Both the position numbers and the translations under genes were made by a program. Under the pieces are notes generated by a model. That model had not been told where the DNA came from and did no database searches. It saw only the letters and a program-made list of their open reading frames with translations. DNA of 64,000 nt from Silene latifolia (Eukaryota > Streptophyta > Magnoliopsida > Caryophyllales > Caryophyllaceae): contig NC_133532.1 of assembly GCF_048544455.1 (NCBI RefSeq), forward strand, positions 13,642,948 to 13,706,947. Reading direction: 5' to 3'. Of the stretch, positions 47,131 to 58,762 are shown one piece after another. Position 1 is the first letter of the stretch. Every line of letters starts with the position of its first letter.

Positions 47131-47312
47131 GTTATATACTAATTCGCATTATTAACAAAACCCGACAAACATTACGAGTAGCTGACGTACTCGATCGAGT
47201 GCCACTTACTCGATCGAGTACCCAGGATGCTCGATCGAGTATCCTACAGGCAGAATACTTTTATAAAAACCAAAACACCCTTACTCGACAGAGTAAGGCC
47301 CACTCGATAGAG
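47131..47312 (-). promoter_or_regulatory. Tekay LTR promoter region: CTCGATCGAG palindromes and TATA box
   Basis: Perfect palindromes lie at 47189-47200 (ACTCGATCGAGT), 47207-47220 (TACTCGATCGAGTA) and 47230-47239 (CTCGATCGAG), with degenerate copies near 47281-47312. On the minus strand they precede a TATA box, AGTATATAAC (47131-47140), by 49 bp or more. The regulatory role is inferred from position. Confidence 0.5.
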
Positions 47313-47567
47313 TACCCAGAGACTCATAAAACCGTAGTATTACAGTCTTCCCTCCTTAAAAAGAACTTCGTCCCCGAAGTTCAAACCACAACAAAACAAA
47401 ACATACCATCACACTCCCGACACAACGACCAACATAAAACTCAACGTAAAAACATGCTACCAAGCAAACTCAACCCGACTCAAACCACTACAGAACATAC
47501 CGACACAACACAAAAAGGGTGTAAAAACTCTTTGCGATCATCTCCTACCCCCCTAAAAGAAACAAGG

Positions 47568-48140
47568 TTACGTCCCCGTAACCATACATACCTGATCAAA
47601 AAGGAAAGGGTAACGCTCTCTCATGGCCTCCTCTGCCTCCCATGTAGCTTCCTCTACCTCATTATTAGACCAAAGGATTTTAAGCAAAACTGTCTCACCA
47701 CTCCTAGTCTTCCTAACTTTCCGGTCAAGAATCTGCTTAGGCACCTCAAGGTAAGATAAGGATTCATCTAGCTCTATACTCTCTGCCTCTAACACATGTG
47801 ACGGGTCACTCACATACTTCCGCAGTTGAGATACATGAAACACATTATGCACTCTCTCCAACGCAGCTGGTAAAGCCAAACGATAAACAACTTCTCCAAC
47901 CCGGTCTAAGATCTCATAAGGCCTTATGAACTTCTGACTCAACTTGCCTTTCTTCCCAAATCTCATAACCTCACGCATAGGAGACACTTTTAGAAGAACC
48001 TTGTACCCAACCTGGAACTCTATATCCCGGTGATGAAGATCTGCATAACTCTTTTGCCTATCCTGAGCCGCTCTCATCCTCTCCCTGATCATCTTAATCT
48101 GCTCAACCATCTCATGCACCATCTCTGGTCCTAGAACCAC
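47568..48140 (-). pseudogene. Tekay integrase C-terminus and chromodomain (fossil)
   Basis: The 190-codon frame includes AQDRQKSYADLHHRDIEFQ, KGKLSQKFIRPYEILDRVGE, RVHNVFHVSQLRKYV (the usual end of the integrase C-terminal domain) and a chromodomain (QILDRKVRKTRSG, LLKILWSNNEVEEATWEAEE, ending RYPFLF). Chromodomains of this type steer integration toward particular chromatin. Confidence 0.85.
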
Positions 48141-48188
48141 TGCCTCAGCACTGTCGTCCCAACAAATCGGACTCCGACATCTCCTCCC

Positions 48189-48540
48189 TTATAAAGCCTC
48201 AAACGGTGCCATGTCAATACTGGTGTGATAGCTGTTGTTGTAAAAAAACTCAATCAAATCTAATCTCTGCTCCCATCTACCACCAAAATCCATTACACAA
48301 GCTCGTAACATATCCTCAAGAGTCTTGATTGTTCTCTCAGTCTGACCGTCTATCGCAGGATGAAATGTTGTACTCATTTTCAAAGTTGTTCCCAAAGATT
48401 CCTGCAACTCTTTCCAAAACCTTGAGATAAATCTCGCATCTCTGTCAGATAATATGTCCTTAGGCACTCCATGCATTCTCACCACATGCTTCCGATAAGC
48501 CAAAGCTAATTGTGCCTTGGTCCATGTATCTTTCATTGGC
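48189..48540 (-). pseudogene. Tekay integrase core, downstream part (fossil)
   Basis: Encodes HVVRMHGVPKDILSDRDARF, ISRFWKELQESLGTTLKMST, FHPAIDGQTERTIKTLEDML and FFYNNSYHTSIDMAPFEAL, the second half of a Ty3/gypsy integrase core. Its upstream boundary is the Retand-like insertion. Confidence 0.85.
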
Positions 48541-48542
48541 AC

Positions 48543-49125
48543 TGATGGGGCATATTCTGCACCCGCTGACCAAGTCAACACATTGAGCAAGGTCAAAGAT
48601 ATCCACAGCAAGTCAACGGCTTAGACAGCCTAACCGACGAGGCCTGTCGGCCTATCAGATGGGTCCCGGCCGGGGTAACCAGCCAGCCGGGGCACACATC
48701 CGCGAACTCATATCCAAGACCCCTCGGCGGTGGGTCAACAGGGCCCGCCGGCCTGCCATAGGTCCCTCGGCCGAGGGGTAGATCAGTCTTTCCACCTGCT
48801 AGCCACTTGGCCACTACGTGACAAAAGGTGAAAGTCTATAAATACTCCTCAACTATCATTGAGGAAAGGATCCACATTTTAACCTAAGAATCACTATTCA
48901 TCTGGTAATATCTTCCTTATCTCTCTACAATACATACTTCGCCAAGTAACAACCACTTACCTCTCTAAGTTACTGACTTGAGCGTCGGAGTGAGTTCGCT
49001 CGGTCCAAAGCCGAGCCCTCAGTTTGTTCATCGTTTCAGGAGACCGCAAGGAGGATTCAACTAAGGACGTCATTCTACAAGCTCGGGTGGTAACATATAC
49101 CTGCTCTGGAATTACACCCGGAACA
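48543..49125 (+). repeat. 5' LTR of the Retand-like element
   Basis: 583 bp. It holds a perfect 14-bp palindrome, CCCTCGGCCGAGGG (48764-48777), and a TATA box TATAAATA (48837-48844), 60 bp apart. The minus frame at 48593-48814 is LTR sequence repeated in the other copy. Confidence 0.92.
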
Positions 49126-49127
49126 AT

Positions 49128-49145
49128 TGGCGCCGTCTGTGGGGA
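49128..49145 (+). other. Primer-binding site of the Retand-like element
   Basis: TGGCGCCGTCTGTGGGGA, two bases after the LTR end, is the site usual for this group of Tat elements. Confidence 0.85.
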
Positions 49146-49225
49146 AGATACTAGAAGCTAGTCACATTCATTCCCAAACAAAAAAAAAAAAAACAAATCA
49201 AAAACCCACCCAAAAAGCTAAGAAG

Positions 49226-51120
49226 ATGTCGAAACAACCAGAGAAGGTGTTGGTGGAAAACAAATTCTACCAAGACGACACATTCCACAACTCAGAAATC
49301 GGGTAGTCCCCCACCGGCCGTATCACTGATACGACGAATGGGACGACCAAGGAACAAGATATGCCGCTGCCCGCCAACCAAGTCACCGTCCTGGGACATG
49401 TGGTTGATGCAGCAAAGCTGAAGCTACTCCTGGACATAATTGCTAGTACGCCGGCTCACAATGTCACACCGACAAGAGCGGCGGAACCTGTCCAGGAGAC
49501 CAGGGCCCAAAATGTGACTCCAAGAGACTTGAATGGAGCACTGGAAGAAGTCGGCCCTGTCAAGACGCCGGGGGAGCCCAGAGCGCTAGTGGTAGACCTT
49601 AGTCCTTCCCGCACTCACGGGAGGATGGCGTCGCCGCAGCGCCGACGAGGCACCCCCCAGAGGAGTGAAAGAAGTCCGACTCACCAGAGTCGGAGGAGAG
49701 GCCCGACTCACCAGAGTCGGAGAAGAAGCCCTTCCCGCCACGGGGAGAGGAGCCGGACTAGGGATGCGAGGAGCCGTTCGCCGCGTGGCATTCGACACGT
49801 GATCAGACAACCCCTCAGCGCCTACGTCCTAGATACCCCGGTGCCGACTAAGCTGAAGTTGCCACCTATAGCATACAAAGGAGAAGGCGACCCAACTGAC
49901 CACGTCGAGGCTTACGAGTCTCACATGTCAGTATGGGAGCAACCCGATGAAGTTTGGTCTGAATCTTACCAACGACACGCATGGGATGGCACAAAGTTGG
50001 TACAAGGGGCTACCCGACGGGTCGGTATCTTTGTTACGCCGACTGAAGGACACGTTCCTAGCCCAAAGTATTCTGCAACAAGAGGAGGGCCGCGGAGACC
50101 TCGGACCTCCTGACTATCAGACAGGAAGGAGGCGAATCTTTCCGAAGTTATGTGAAGAGGTTCGACGCCAAGGTTCAGCAGATTCGTGAGCTGAACAGCG
50201 AACTGGCAGCCTTCGCGCTGATGAAAGGCCTCCCGAGAGGAGACCTAAAGAATGAGCTCATCAAGTGCGGCGGCCAAAGATTAGACTCGCCAGAAAATGG
50301 CCGATCAAGCCATTAAGGTGGAGGACTACCACAAAACCGGGCAGCCCCGCCGAGGCCGAGCACTCGTAAAGAAAAGCCGCCGGGAGGACAACCCGGATGA
50401 AAGACGCCGTGACGATAATAGGTCACGGTCGACAGTCCACCAGGAAGCGAGAACTCGGCGGACGCCGGGGAGTTCGGAACGAACCGCCGAGGCGGTACAA
50501 TGATCACACCCCCTTGGCCCGCCGGCCGAGGTCTTCGCCCGAGCAAGGGCGAAGGCCGGGAAATGGGAAAGGCCACCAGCCGAGGAGTGACGGTGACACG
50601 AGCCAAGATCGTGAGTACCACGGCCACACCGGTCACCTTACGGACAACTCGGCATCCGAAAAATGCCATTGAAGAATCGATCGGAAGGGGAGCCTCGGCA
50701 AGTATGTCGCCAAAGGCCAAAAGATTGATGCCGGCGGTTAAGATAAGAAGTCCGTCTTCGGACGGATAGAGTAATCCATGTTGTCATCGGGGCAACGAGA
50801 ACGGTGGGTCCGCTCATGGGCACAAACGACACAACGAACGAGCCGTATCGTGCCATCAACTTTGTGCCCAACACAACGACTCCCGCTTCCAAAGATCCCC
50901 GATATAACCATTAGGAAGAGGGACTACGAAGGAGTCATCGCCCCTCACAGCGACCCACTCGTAGTCCACTTGGACATAGCCCACCACCTGGTGAAGAGGT
51001 GTCCGGTCGACACACGGGCGCCTACACAAACATCATGTACAAGCGAATGCTTTCTCAACCTCGGTCGAAGGTTGAAGACTTGAGCCCCGCACCAACCCGC
51101 AGACGCCTTTTTCGGGGCCG
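49226..51120 (+). pseudogene. Retand-like gag region (fossil)
   Basis: The region begins MSKQPEKVLVENKFYQDD. It includes an Arg/Ser-rich segment with tandem SPTHQSRRRGPTHQSRRRS units (about 49675-49735), then PTKLKLPPIAYKGEGDPTDH, the usual entry to the gag core in this lineage. Further blocks down to about 51120 are Arg- and Gly-rich. Confidence 0.7.
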
Positions 51121-54100
51121 GCCCGGCACCCCTAGGGTCAATCAAAGCCGGTGAGGTTCGGCGAGGGAAGTGCGGCCAAGAACGTTATGTTTGAGTTCGT
51201 GGTCATTGACGGCTCGTCCGCCTACAACGTTCTCATAGGCCGAGTCACCCCGAGCGAGGCCGATGCGATAATGTCCGTCCGGCTCGACATTGATGTACGT
51301 CTCGGACCGGGAAGCGCATAAGCTCGTCTCAAAGAGCGAAAAGAACGAAGTGGTCAATGTCCAAGTATCCGCCAGAGGGTGCAACATGCAATCCCTCAAA
51401 GTGGCGAAGAAGTCGGAGAAGGGGAAGAGCCCATCCTTGCAACAGGAGGGCGAGCACAGGAATACCACCGTCGGCATGGTAGAAGGAGCGGAGACCGAAG
51501 AGGTGGAGATTGACCCCTGTGCCGCACCGTGACCATCGGTGTTAACCTCGGGAGCCGAGTTCGAGCCGCACTCCTAGATCCGCCGAGAAAGAACAAAGAC
51601 GTCTTCGCCTACTCGGCGGCCGAGATGCCAGGCGTGAGCCGGGAGGTAATTGTTCACAAGCTGAACGTACTCCCCACCGCCGCCCGTCAAGCAAAGGATG
51701 AGGAACTCCTCGGCCGAGAAGGATGAGGCCATCAAAGCCGAGGTAGATAAATTCTTTGGCGCGCAGGTTTCATCATGCCTTGTACCTATCCCGAGTGGTT
51801 AGCTAATGTTGTAATGGTGAGGAAATCATCGGGGGCATGGAGGATGTGCGTAGATTTTACCAATCTTAATAAAGCATGCCCCAAAGATTGCTATCCCTTG
51901 CCTCGAATAGATAGTTTAATCGACGCGACGGCAGGCTACACTATCTTGAGCCGCCGGACGCCTTCTCGGGTACCATCGGTGTTCATGGCGAGGAAGACAT
52001 GCCCAAATGCGCATTCATCATCGCTAACGGCACATACATGTACAAAATGATGCCGTTTGGTTTAAAGAACGCCGGTGCAACTTACACAAGACTGGTGGAC
52101 AAAGTGTTCCAAAATCAAAAGGGCGAAACATTGAGGCTTACGTCGACGATGCTATTGTAAAAAGCAAGTCCGACAAATGAGCACTTAGCCGATTTGCACG
52201 AGACATTTTGTTCACTAAGGAAGTACAAGATGAAGCTCAACCCAATGAAATGCAACTTCGGTGTCCGAGCAGGTAAGTTCCTCGGCGTACTTGTCGGCGC
52301 CAGGAATTGACGCCAATCCAGACAAAGTCCAGGCGATCCTAGACCTGCCGGAGCCGAGGAATCGAAAGGAGGTCATGATGCTGACCGGGAGGATGGCAGC
52401 TCTAGCCCGTTTCATCTCTCGGTCAGCGACAAGAGCATCCCATTCTTCAAGGTGTTGAAGGGAAATAAAGACTTGGCTGGGGAGGAGCAGAGCGCGGCTT
52501 TCAAACAATCGAAAGCTCATCTTCGACTCTCCCAACCCCGTCCGGTGCCGATGCCGGGGAAACACTATATCCGTACATAGCAGATTACCTCGGCCACGGT
52601 CGCGTCGTGATCGTCGTGAGAAGAGGACAAGCAACAAGACCAATCTACTTTGTCACCATACATTGTTGCCCGCCGAGAGAAATTACCCGCCGATTGAAAA
52701 AGCGCCCCTTTCTTTGTCGTCGTCGCTGCAAGGAAATCGAAACCCTACTTCGACGCACATCCGTGACGGTCCTAACCGACCAGCCGTTGGAGAAAGCATT
52801 GGAAAAATTTGAGCAATCCGGCAGGCTCATCAAATGGGCAATAGAGCTATCCGGCCGGCATTCGACAAGCCGAGGCCCTCGATAAAAGGACAGTAATCGC
52901 GATTTCTGGCCGAATGCACATACCAAGAAGAGCAAAACCCCGGAGTATGGGAGGTATACACCGACGGGTCCTCCACGACGAACACTCAGAGCCGACATAC
53001 TTATTATCAGCCCAAACGGGACGAGTTCGAGTACGCCTTGAAATTTACCTTCTCGGCCTCAAACAACGAATCCGAATACGAGGCGGTGATAACCGGAGTC
53101 GAGCTAGCTAGGGCCGCAGGTGCGGAGCACATCATTTTGAAAACAGACTCACTTTTGGTGGCTAATCAAATCAGAGGAGAGTACGAGACTCGAGACGACG
53201 GAATGGTAAGATACCTAGAAAGAGTAAAAGCTGACACCTCAAAGTTGAAATCTTTTCAGATACAATGCATTCCCAGGTCTGAGAACAACCGAGCCGACGC
53301 TCTCTCAAAACTCGCCGATTCGACCATCAAGAATGTCACCAACCGTGTCTTGGTGGACATCGAAATGCCAAGAGCATTACCGAGGCCGTCGACATGGTGG
53401 GTAACGTAGAGACCGAGACAACGTGGATGACTCCGATAATGAAATACAAATTGACAAACGAACTACGGAGGACCGTGATCTCTCGAAGAAAATAAAGAGA
53501 ATCGCAAGCAAGGTACTTGATGTTTGAAGGGGAATTATACAGAGGTCCGTGACAAGGCCACTCTAAAGTGCGTCGGCCGGTACCGACGCGGAGCTAACAT
53601 CGACAGAGATCCACGAAGGCATCGCGGCCATCACATGGGGGCAAGAACACTAGCCCACAAAGCTCTCCGAGCCGGCTACTTCCGGCCCACCATGCTTGCG
53701 GACTCCAGAGCCAAGACCAAAAATGCAACGATCGTCAAATGCATGCTCCGGTGATACACGCGCCGTCCCGAGACCTACAAATGCAGACTTAATCCCCTTC
53801 CTTTCGCAAGTGGGGATGGATCTACTAGGGCCATTTCCAACGGCATCCGGCGGAAGAAAGTTCTTGATCGTCGCCGTTGATTACTTCACCAAATGGGTTG
53901 AAGCCGTAGCGGTATTCGCAAAGACGATAAAGAAATGTAAGAAAGGTAACTGGGAAAATGTCATAACTCGTTTTGGGTTACCCCAAGTCATGGTATTCGA
54001 CCACGACCGAGAGTTTTGGAGTGACACAATAATGAGCCTGGTCGGAAGAGCTCGGTATCAAGTTTGCGTACTCCTCCGTCTGTCACCCACAGAGCAACGA

Positions 54101-54662
54101 ACAAAGCAGCGCGGAGGCGCCAACAAAACAATCCTCAATGGTTTGAAGAAGACAGTTGAAGACCTAAAGGGAAGATGGGCCGATGAACTACCCGGCGTCC
54201 TATGGTCCCCTCGCGAACCACGGAGAAAGAAGCAACGGGGTACAAATCCTGTTCCACTTAGTCTACGGGTCCGGCGCCCCGCCTAATTGAAGCAACGGTG
54301 CCAACATTCGAACGGCCACCTTTAACCCGGTTGAAAATGAGGAAGGCTTAAGGACCTCCCTAGACCTAGTTGAAGAAAGCCGAGATACAAAGACGCTCAA
54401 CTTGGCGGTATACCAAAACCGAATGAGAAGAGCTTACAACCGAAGAGTCCACAAAAGGGACTTGAAAGTAGGGGATCTAGTCCTAAGAAAGTCATCCGCC
54501 ACCAACAAGGGAAACATTCATGGTAAACTAACGGCCAACTGGGAGGGTCCCTACAAAGTGGTTGAAGAAATGAGGCCGGGTACATACCGGCTGACCGACA
54601 TGGAGGGTGTGCCTCTAATGAGCCATTGGAACACTGACAATCTCAGGAAATACTTTGTGTAG
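51121..54662 (+). pseudogene. Retand-like pol region: protease, RT, RNase H, integrase (fossil)
   Basis: Blocks in order: protease end (FVVIDGSSAYNVLIGR, about 51190-51240); RT (YPEWLANVVMVRKSSGAWRM, VDFTNLNKACPKDCYPLPRI at 51785-51910, and MYKMMPFGLKNAGATY near 52040); RNase H (FSASNNESEYEAVITGVELA, RSENNRADALSKLADST, 53038-53330); integrase (MDLLGPFPTASGGRKFLIVA, VDYFTKWVEAVAV, about 53815-53915); and C-terminus (RRVHKRDLKVGDLVLRK, NWEGPYKVVEEMRPGTYRL, ending HWNTDNLRKYF at 54402-54660). NLRKYF-type ends mark the Tat lineage. It is broken in many places. Confidence 0.8.
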
Positions 54663-54769
54663 CGGCGGAGGTGTCCAAAGCAATTGTTGGCACCCCAACG
54701 CATGTTTATATCTAATGAAGAATCACCCAATTTTTCCATCAAAGTGTTAACCCCCTCCGCGGTCATATC

Positions 54770-55290
54770 GGTGCACGCCCGCCCAAGCCAGGCAAATACC
54801 CCAAGAATGCTTGTCGCGCAGAACCCCTAGTCGCCTCGGCCCGCCGAAGGATCGGGCGGGGACACAACGGTCGATACGCCAACTTACGCTGTCGCGTCAG
54901 AACCCCTAGCCGCTCGGCCAACCGTAGGCCGTGGGGGACACAACGATCGATACGCCAACTTACGCATTGCCGCGTCAGAATTCCCTAGTCGCTTCGCCAA
55001 CCAAGGCCTGGGTGGGGACACAACGATCGATACGCCAACTTACGTCGCCGCGTCAGACCCCCTAGTCGCCCGCCAACCAAGGCCTGGCAGGGGACACAAC
55101 GATCGATACGCCAACTTACGTTGTCGCGTCGTAACCCCTAGTCGCCTCGCCAACCAAGGCCTGGCAGGGGACACAACGACGATACGCAACGTACGTCTGT
55201 CGCGCCAGAACCCCTAGTCACCTCGGCCAACCGAAGGCCTGGCAGGGGACACAACGGTCGACACGCTGACATGTTCAAGAGAAAGACGTT
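54770..55290 (+). repeat. Six-copy tandem array in the Retand-like 3' region
   Basis: Units of about 75 bp contain GGGACACAACG(A/G)TCGATACG, CCAACTTACG and CGCGTCAGAACCCCTAGTCG, with recurrences near 54858, 54936, 55015, 55091, 55166 and 55240. It lies directly after integrase, where Retand-type elements are known to carry amplified tandem repeats. Confidence 0.8.
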
Positions 55291-55656
55291 AAACGCAATT
55301 GATACGCATTCTAGCTGCCTCGGCTGAGCCGAAGGTAAAAATGAAAAAGCGCTCAATTAATAAACGCAAGAAGGCAAGAAAAGACCTCGGCCAAGCCAGA
55401 GGCAAAACAAGCAAACTTTGATTAATGACAACAGATTACAAACGAGAAGAATGCAGACGACGGCCGTCCCCATAGGGATAAGCCAAAACGCAACCTACCA
55501 GAGTTTTACATAAACAATGAAAAGAAAAGCAAAAGATTACAGACATGATATTTGAAGCGCCAAAAGATGGCAGGGAAGAAAGGCTCAGTAGTTGGCCCCC
55601 GAACAGCTAAAGCTATCCGAGACGCCGGGTGAGTCTGGTGACGACCGCCCGTCTCC

Positions 55657-58096
55657 CTACGCTTGATGCTGCCCACCATCGGCAGCAGCAGCGTCAACTT
55701 CGGTGAACGGCCCAGAGGAAAGCTTGTCATCTCCACGTGCTTTCAGCTTTTCAGCCTCCTCTTCGGCCTCCTTCACCTTTGTATCATAGGCCGCCTTGGC
55801 CTCGGCTATCTGAGCCGCCTTCGCCGCCTCCGCCTTTTCCGCAGCCGCTTTTTCCGCGGCATCGGCCATCACATCCAGAAGCTGTTCAAATTTTTCCCAT
55901 GGGAAGGAGCCTTCAGGAATGAGCTTCTTGATTGCCTCCCTAGTCGCTTCCTCGGCCTGATCCCGGAATTGAGCGCACATGTCAGGGAGGATCTTATCTT
56001 GAAGCACCTCAATATCCTTCTCCTTTTGAGCAAGAACAGCCCTAGTGTCCGCGAGCGCCTCCGACTGAGCCTCATACATCCCCCTCCATTCTTCCCTTTT
56101 GGCAACAACGGCGTCGTAGCCACCCTTATACCTGTCCCGCTCCTCCAAAGAATCGGGAAGAGGTGGCATCAAGAAACCTCAACTTTGGCCTTCTCGGCCG
56201 AGGCGCCTCTCAACTTCCTCCGCACGCTTCCGAGCAGCCAGAAGGTCAAGCTTAGCCTTCCCGGCTTCTCCCTTTGTAGCGGAGAGATCAAGCTTGAGCC
56301 GTTGGATCAGTGGCCTAGCCTGGGCCATGGCCTGTTCTTGCTCCATAATGTAGGAGCCGGCCAGTTGAGTCCACTTCGCCAGCCTCTCGGATATTTTTGT
56401 ACCCTCCGCCACAAGCTCGGCGGGGGGAACCTTCTGGAGTGCGGAGTCAACGGTGACATTCCTATCACCCGCCTTCTCAGTCGCTTCTCTAATTGCCGAT
56501 CGCAAGAACGGCGCGCCGCCGACGACGGATCTACAAAAAATTTACACAGCGCATCCATGTCAACATTCATCGACACATCGAGAGTCTCACATCGGGAATG
56601 CATAATGAACACTAAGTTCGAACCACGTGTCGGTCCGTCCAGTACTGGACCTCTTAGTTGGAGGACCGGGTGAATCGGTCTTTTCCCAAGCGGCGGGCGG
56701 CCAATGGCTCTTTTCTCTTCTTGGGAGAAGGAGGGCCCTTCGCAACGGCCACCATCTCCTGAGACATCGATGACCTCCACATGCTCCTTCCGGACCGTTG
56801 GGGTTGAAGAGGAGGAGGGATCGACAACGCCGCAGACACTGACCTTGCCTTTGATGTTCTCTTCAAGCACACCCCGAGGACCCGTGCTTGAGCCGCCCTC
56901 GATCCAGCCGCCCAAACCGCTTGTCCATAAGTTCGTTGGGAGCCAATCTACGATCACGCGTGTCGGCCTGAGGGTGTTGCTCAACGACGTTCCCATCCTT
57001 ATCAAGCCCCAGCCTCTTCAAGGTCTCCTCGCATGATCCCGGCCAAACCGGTCCGCAAGAAGCCGACAAGAGTTACATAAAAGAAGTAAAACAAAGCTCT
57101 AAAAAGGAGCGTAATAGGTAAAGATGGGCCTCACACCGACCCTACTCACCCCTGGTTGAGGGCGGGTATGAGGCCGACGCGCAAAGCGGCTCATCCTCAA
57201 GAATAACGAGTCGGAGGCACCCATCCCTTCTCAAAGATCAAACACCAGACGCCCGCTCCTCGTCAAGCACTAAGAGCAACCCCGCTGGCATCCATCTTGT
57301 GCTTACTCCGGGAGACCCATTTTTCACGCTCCCTTTTACTCTCGCACCGTAAGTTGACTTGGTGCCGGAAGGACCGGGGCAACGGATAGTCATCCAAGCA
57401 CTTTGACATACACCCACCGCCCCTTCCGGTCCTTGCAAGAAGAAAGCTTATCAACGGAGAGGACGCCCTTGGCTCCATCTCGCACGCCGTACCACCCCAC
57501 CTTACCGGGGGTCGATGCCCGAAGATGATGAAGCCGGCGGAATAAATTAACCGTAGGTACCTCCCCTTGAAAAGATAGAGCCACACGGTTAACTATCGTC
57601 CTAATAGCCAACGGATGCGGTGAGCCACGCAACGTTCATAGCTTTGACGATGGCCGCGACGTATTTATTCAAAGGAAACCGGAGGCCATACTCCGGATGC
57701 CCGATATATACGCCGATATGCCCCGGAGGAGGGCAACAGATCACCCGACCCTTCCTGGGGATAACAATTTTGTACCCCTCACCGAAGTAGAAATGACCCT
57801 CGAATAGAGTTCCACCGAACAATGGGCGAATTTATTGGTCCAGCACGGTCGGGACGATCGCGCACGCCTCGCCGTGGTCCAGGATATGCGCCTCTCCTCA
57901 CCGAAGGAATCCCTTCCTCACACCCATCATCAACATCATCATCCTCCCCACCCTCCGGAGCTTTTGGATCGACTTCAGGAGACGGAGACCTAGGGCCCCC
58001 AAACCTTATCGGGATGGCGTTTAGTATCTCCTCCTCATCAAGACGCGACGGGGAACCCCCGCGCAGCTTACTAGGTCCAAGACCAGCAGAAGACAT
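55657..58096 (-). pseudogene. Antisense coding region of the Retand-like element
   Basis: Minus frames run from MSSAGLGPSKLRGGSPSRLD (58096) with an acidic segment, through GEGYKIVIPRKGRVICCPPP and YIGHPEYGLRFPLNKYVAAI (57822-57601), SFQGEVPTVNLFRRLHHL (57632-57390), to a long Ala/Glu/Lys coiled coil at the end (56505-55657; ADAAEKAAAEKAEAAKAAQI). The middle resembles the domain found in antisense ORFs of Tat-lineage elements (annotated in databases as a gypsy-type transposon or Transposase_28-like domain). Its role in the element is unknown. It appears broken, with a few breaks, or spliced. Confidence 0.65.
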
Positions 58097-58266
58097 GTTA
58101 CAACAAAACTTACGAGTTAAAGAGAGAATTTATTTGTTTACCTTGAAGAAAATCGCCACGCCGGAGTAATGATTCGAAAGCTAGAAAGAGGTTTCGTCAC
58201 AAGGGCTAGAAAGAAGAAAATTTTTGAGAAAATGAAATTGGTGGCCAATTTCAGGGACTAAGTACC

Positions 58267-58275
58267 CTATTTATA
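58267..58275 (-). promoter_or_regulatory. TATA box for the antisense region
   Basis: On the minus strand TATAAATAG lies 171 bp upstream of the antisense ATG (58096). Between them is a plausible donor CTTCAAG/GTAAAC (about 58142) and a pyrimidine-rich leader, so the antisense region may have its own promoter and a leader intron. Confidence 0.5.
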
Positions 58276-58762
58276 GAGGAAAGCCCATGAAGAGGGACCA
58301 ATCAGGGCACAGCCCATGAAACGTCAGCCAATCAACAAACAGACACGTGTCGAACATGCAACCACGGAATGTCAATCGTTGCAACAGTTGAATGTCAATC
58401 AATGCAACAGTGACCAAGCGTCTTCAACACGCCCCTTCATATTCTCTCTGCCTGTTCATCTTCCTCAGCAAAATCCTAAGTATCCGTTTCTCCGCCGGCC
58501 ACATGATCAACCAAGCCAGAAAGCACAGGCCAGGGGGCAATCAGAAACAACCGGCACTCTCCGCCCTGGTCTCAGCCAGCGTCATTGCCTTTTCCACATC
58601 GGATGTCCATTACACAACCATGTGGAGGGGGGATATGGTACGGCCTAAGCAGAGTCACGCCGAGATAGAAGAAGTCGGCGCAGAAAATTTTCACTTGCGC
58701 AGAATATACGCTCAGCATACATCGGAGCCCATACCACGGCATAGACTACGCTGGGGGCAAAT

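Larger units (their letters stand above)
33753..47344 (-). repeat. 3' LTR of the Tekay-type element, split by an insertion
   Basis: On the plus strand the LTR starts TGTGACACCCCC at 33753, runs to 34594, is interrupted by the Ogre-like element, and resumes at 46812 to end GTAGTATTACA at 47344. Both ends are TG...CA in either reading. Without the insert it is about 1.37 kb. On the minus strand the purine tract AAGGAGGGAAGAC immediately precedes the TGTAATAC start. It carries a cluster of CTCGATCGAG palindromes (47189-47312). Confidence 0.75.

Noticed and set aside
55663-56673. 336-codon plus-strand frame
   Set aside because: It is the reverse strand of the Ala/Glu/Lys-rich antisense region. 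The minus reading has the coiled-coil pattern expected for a protein, while the plus reading has none.
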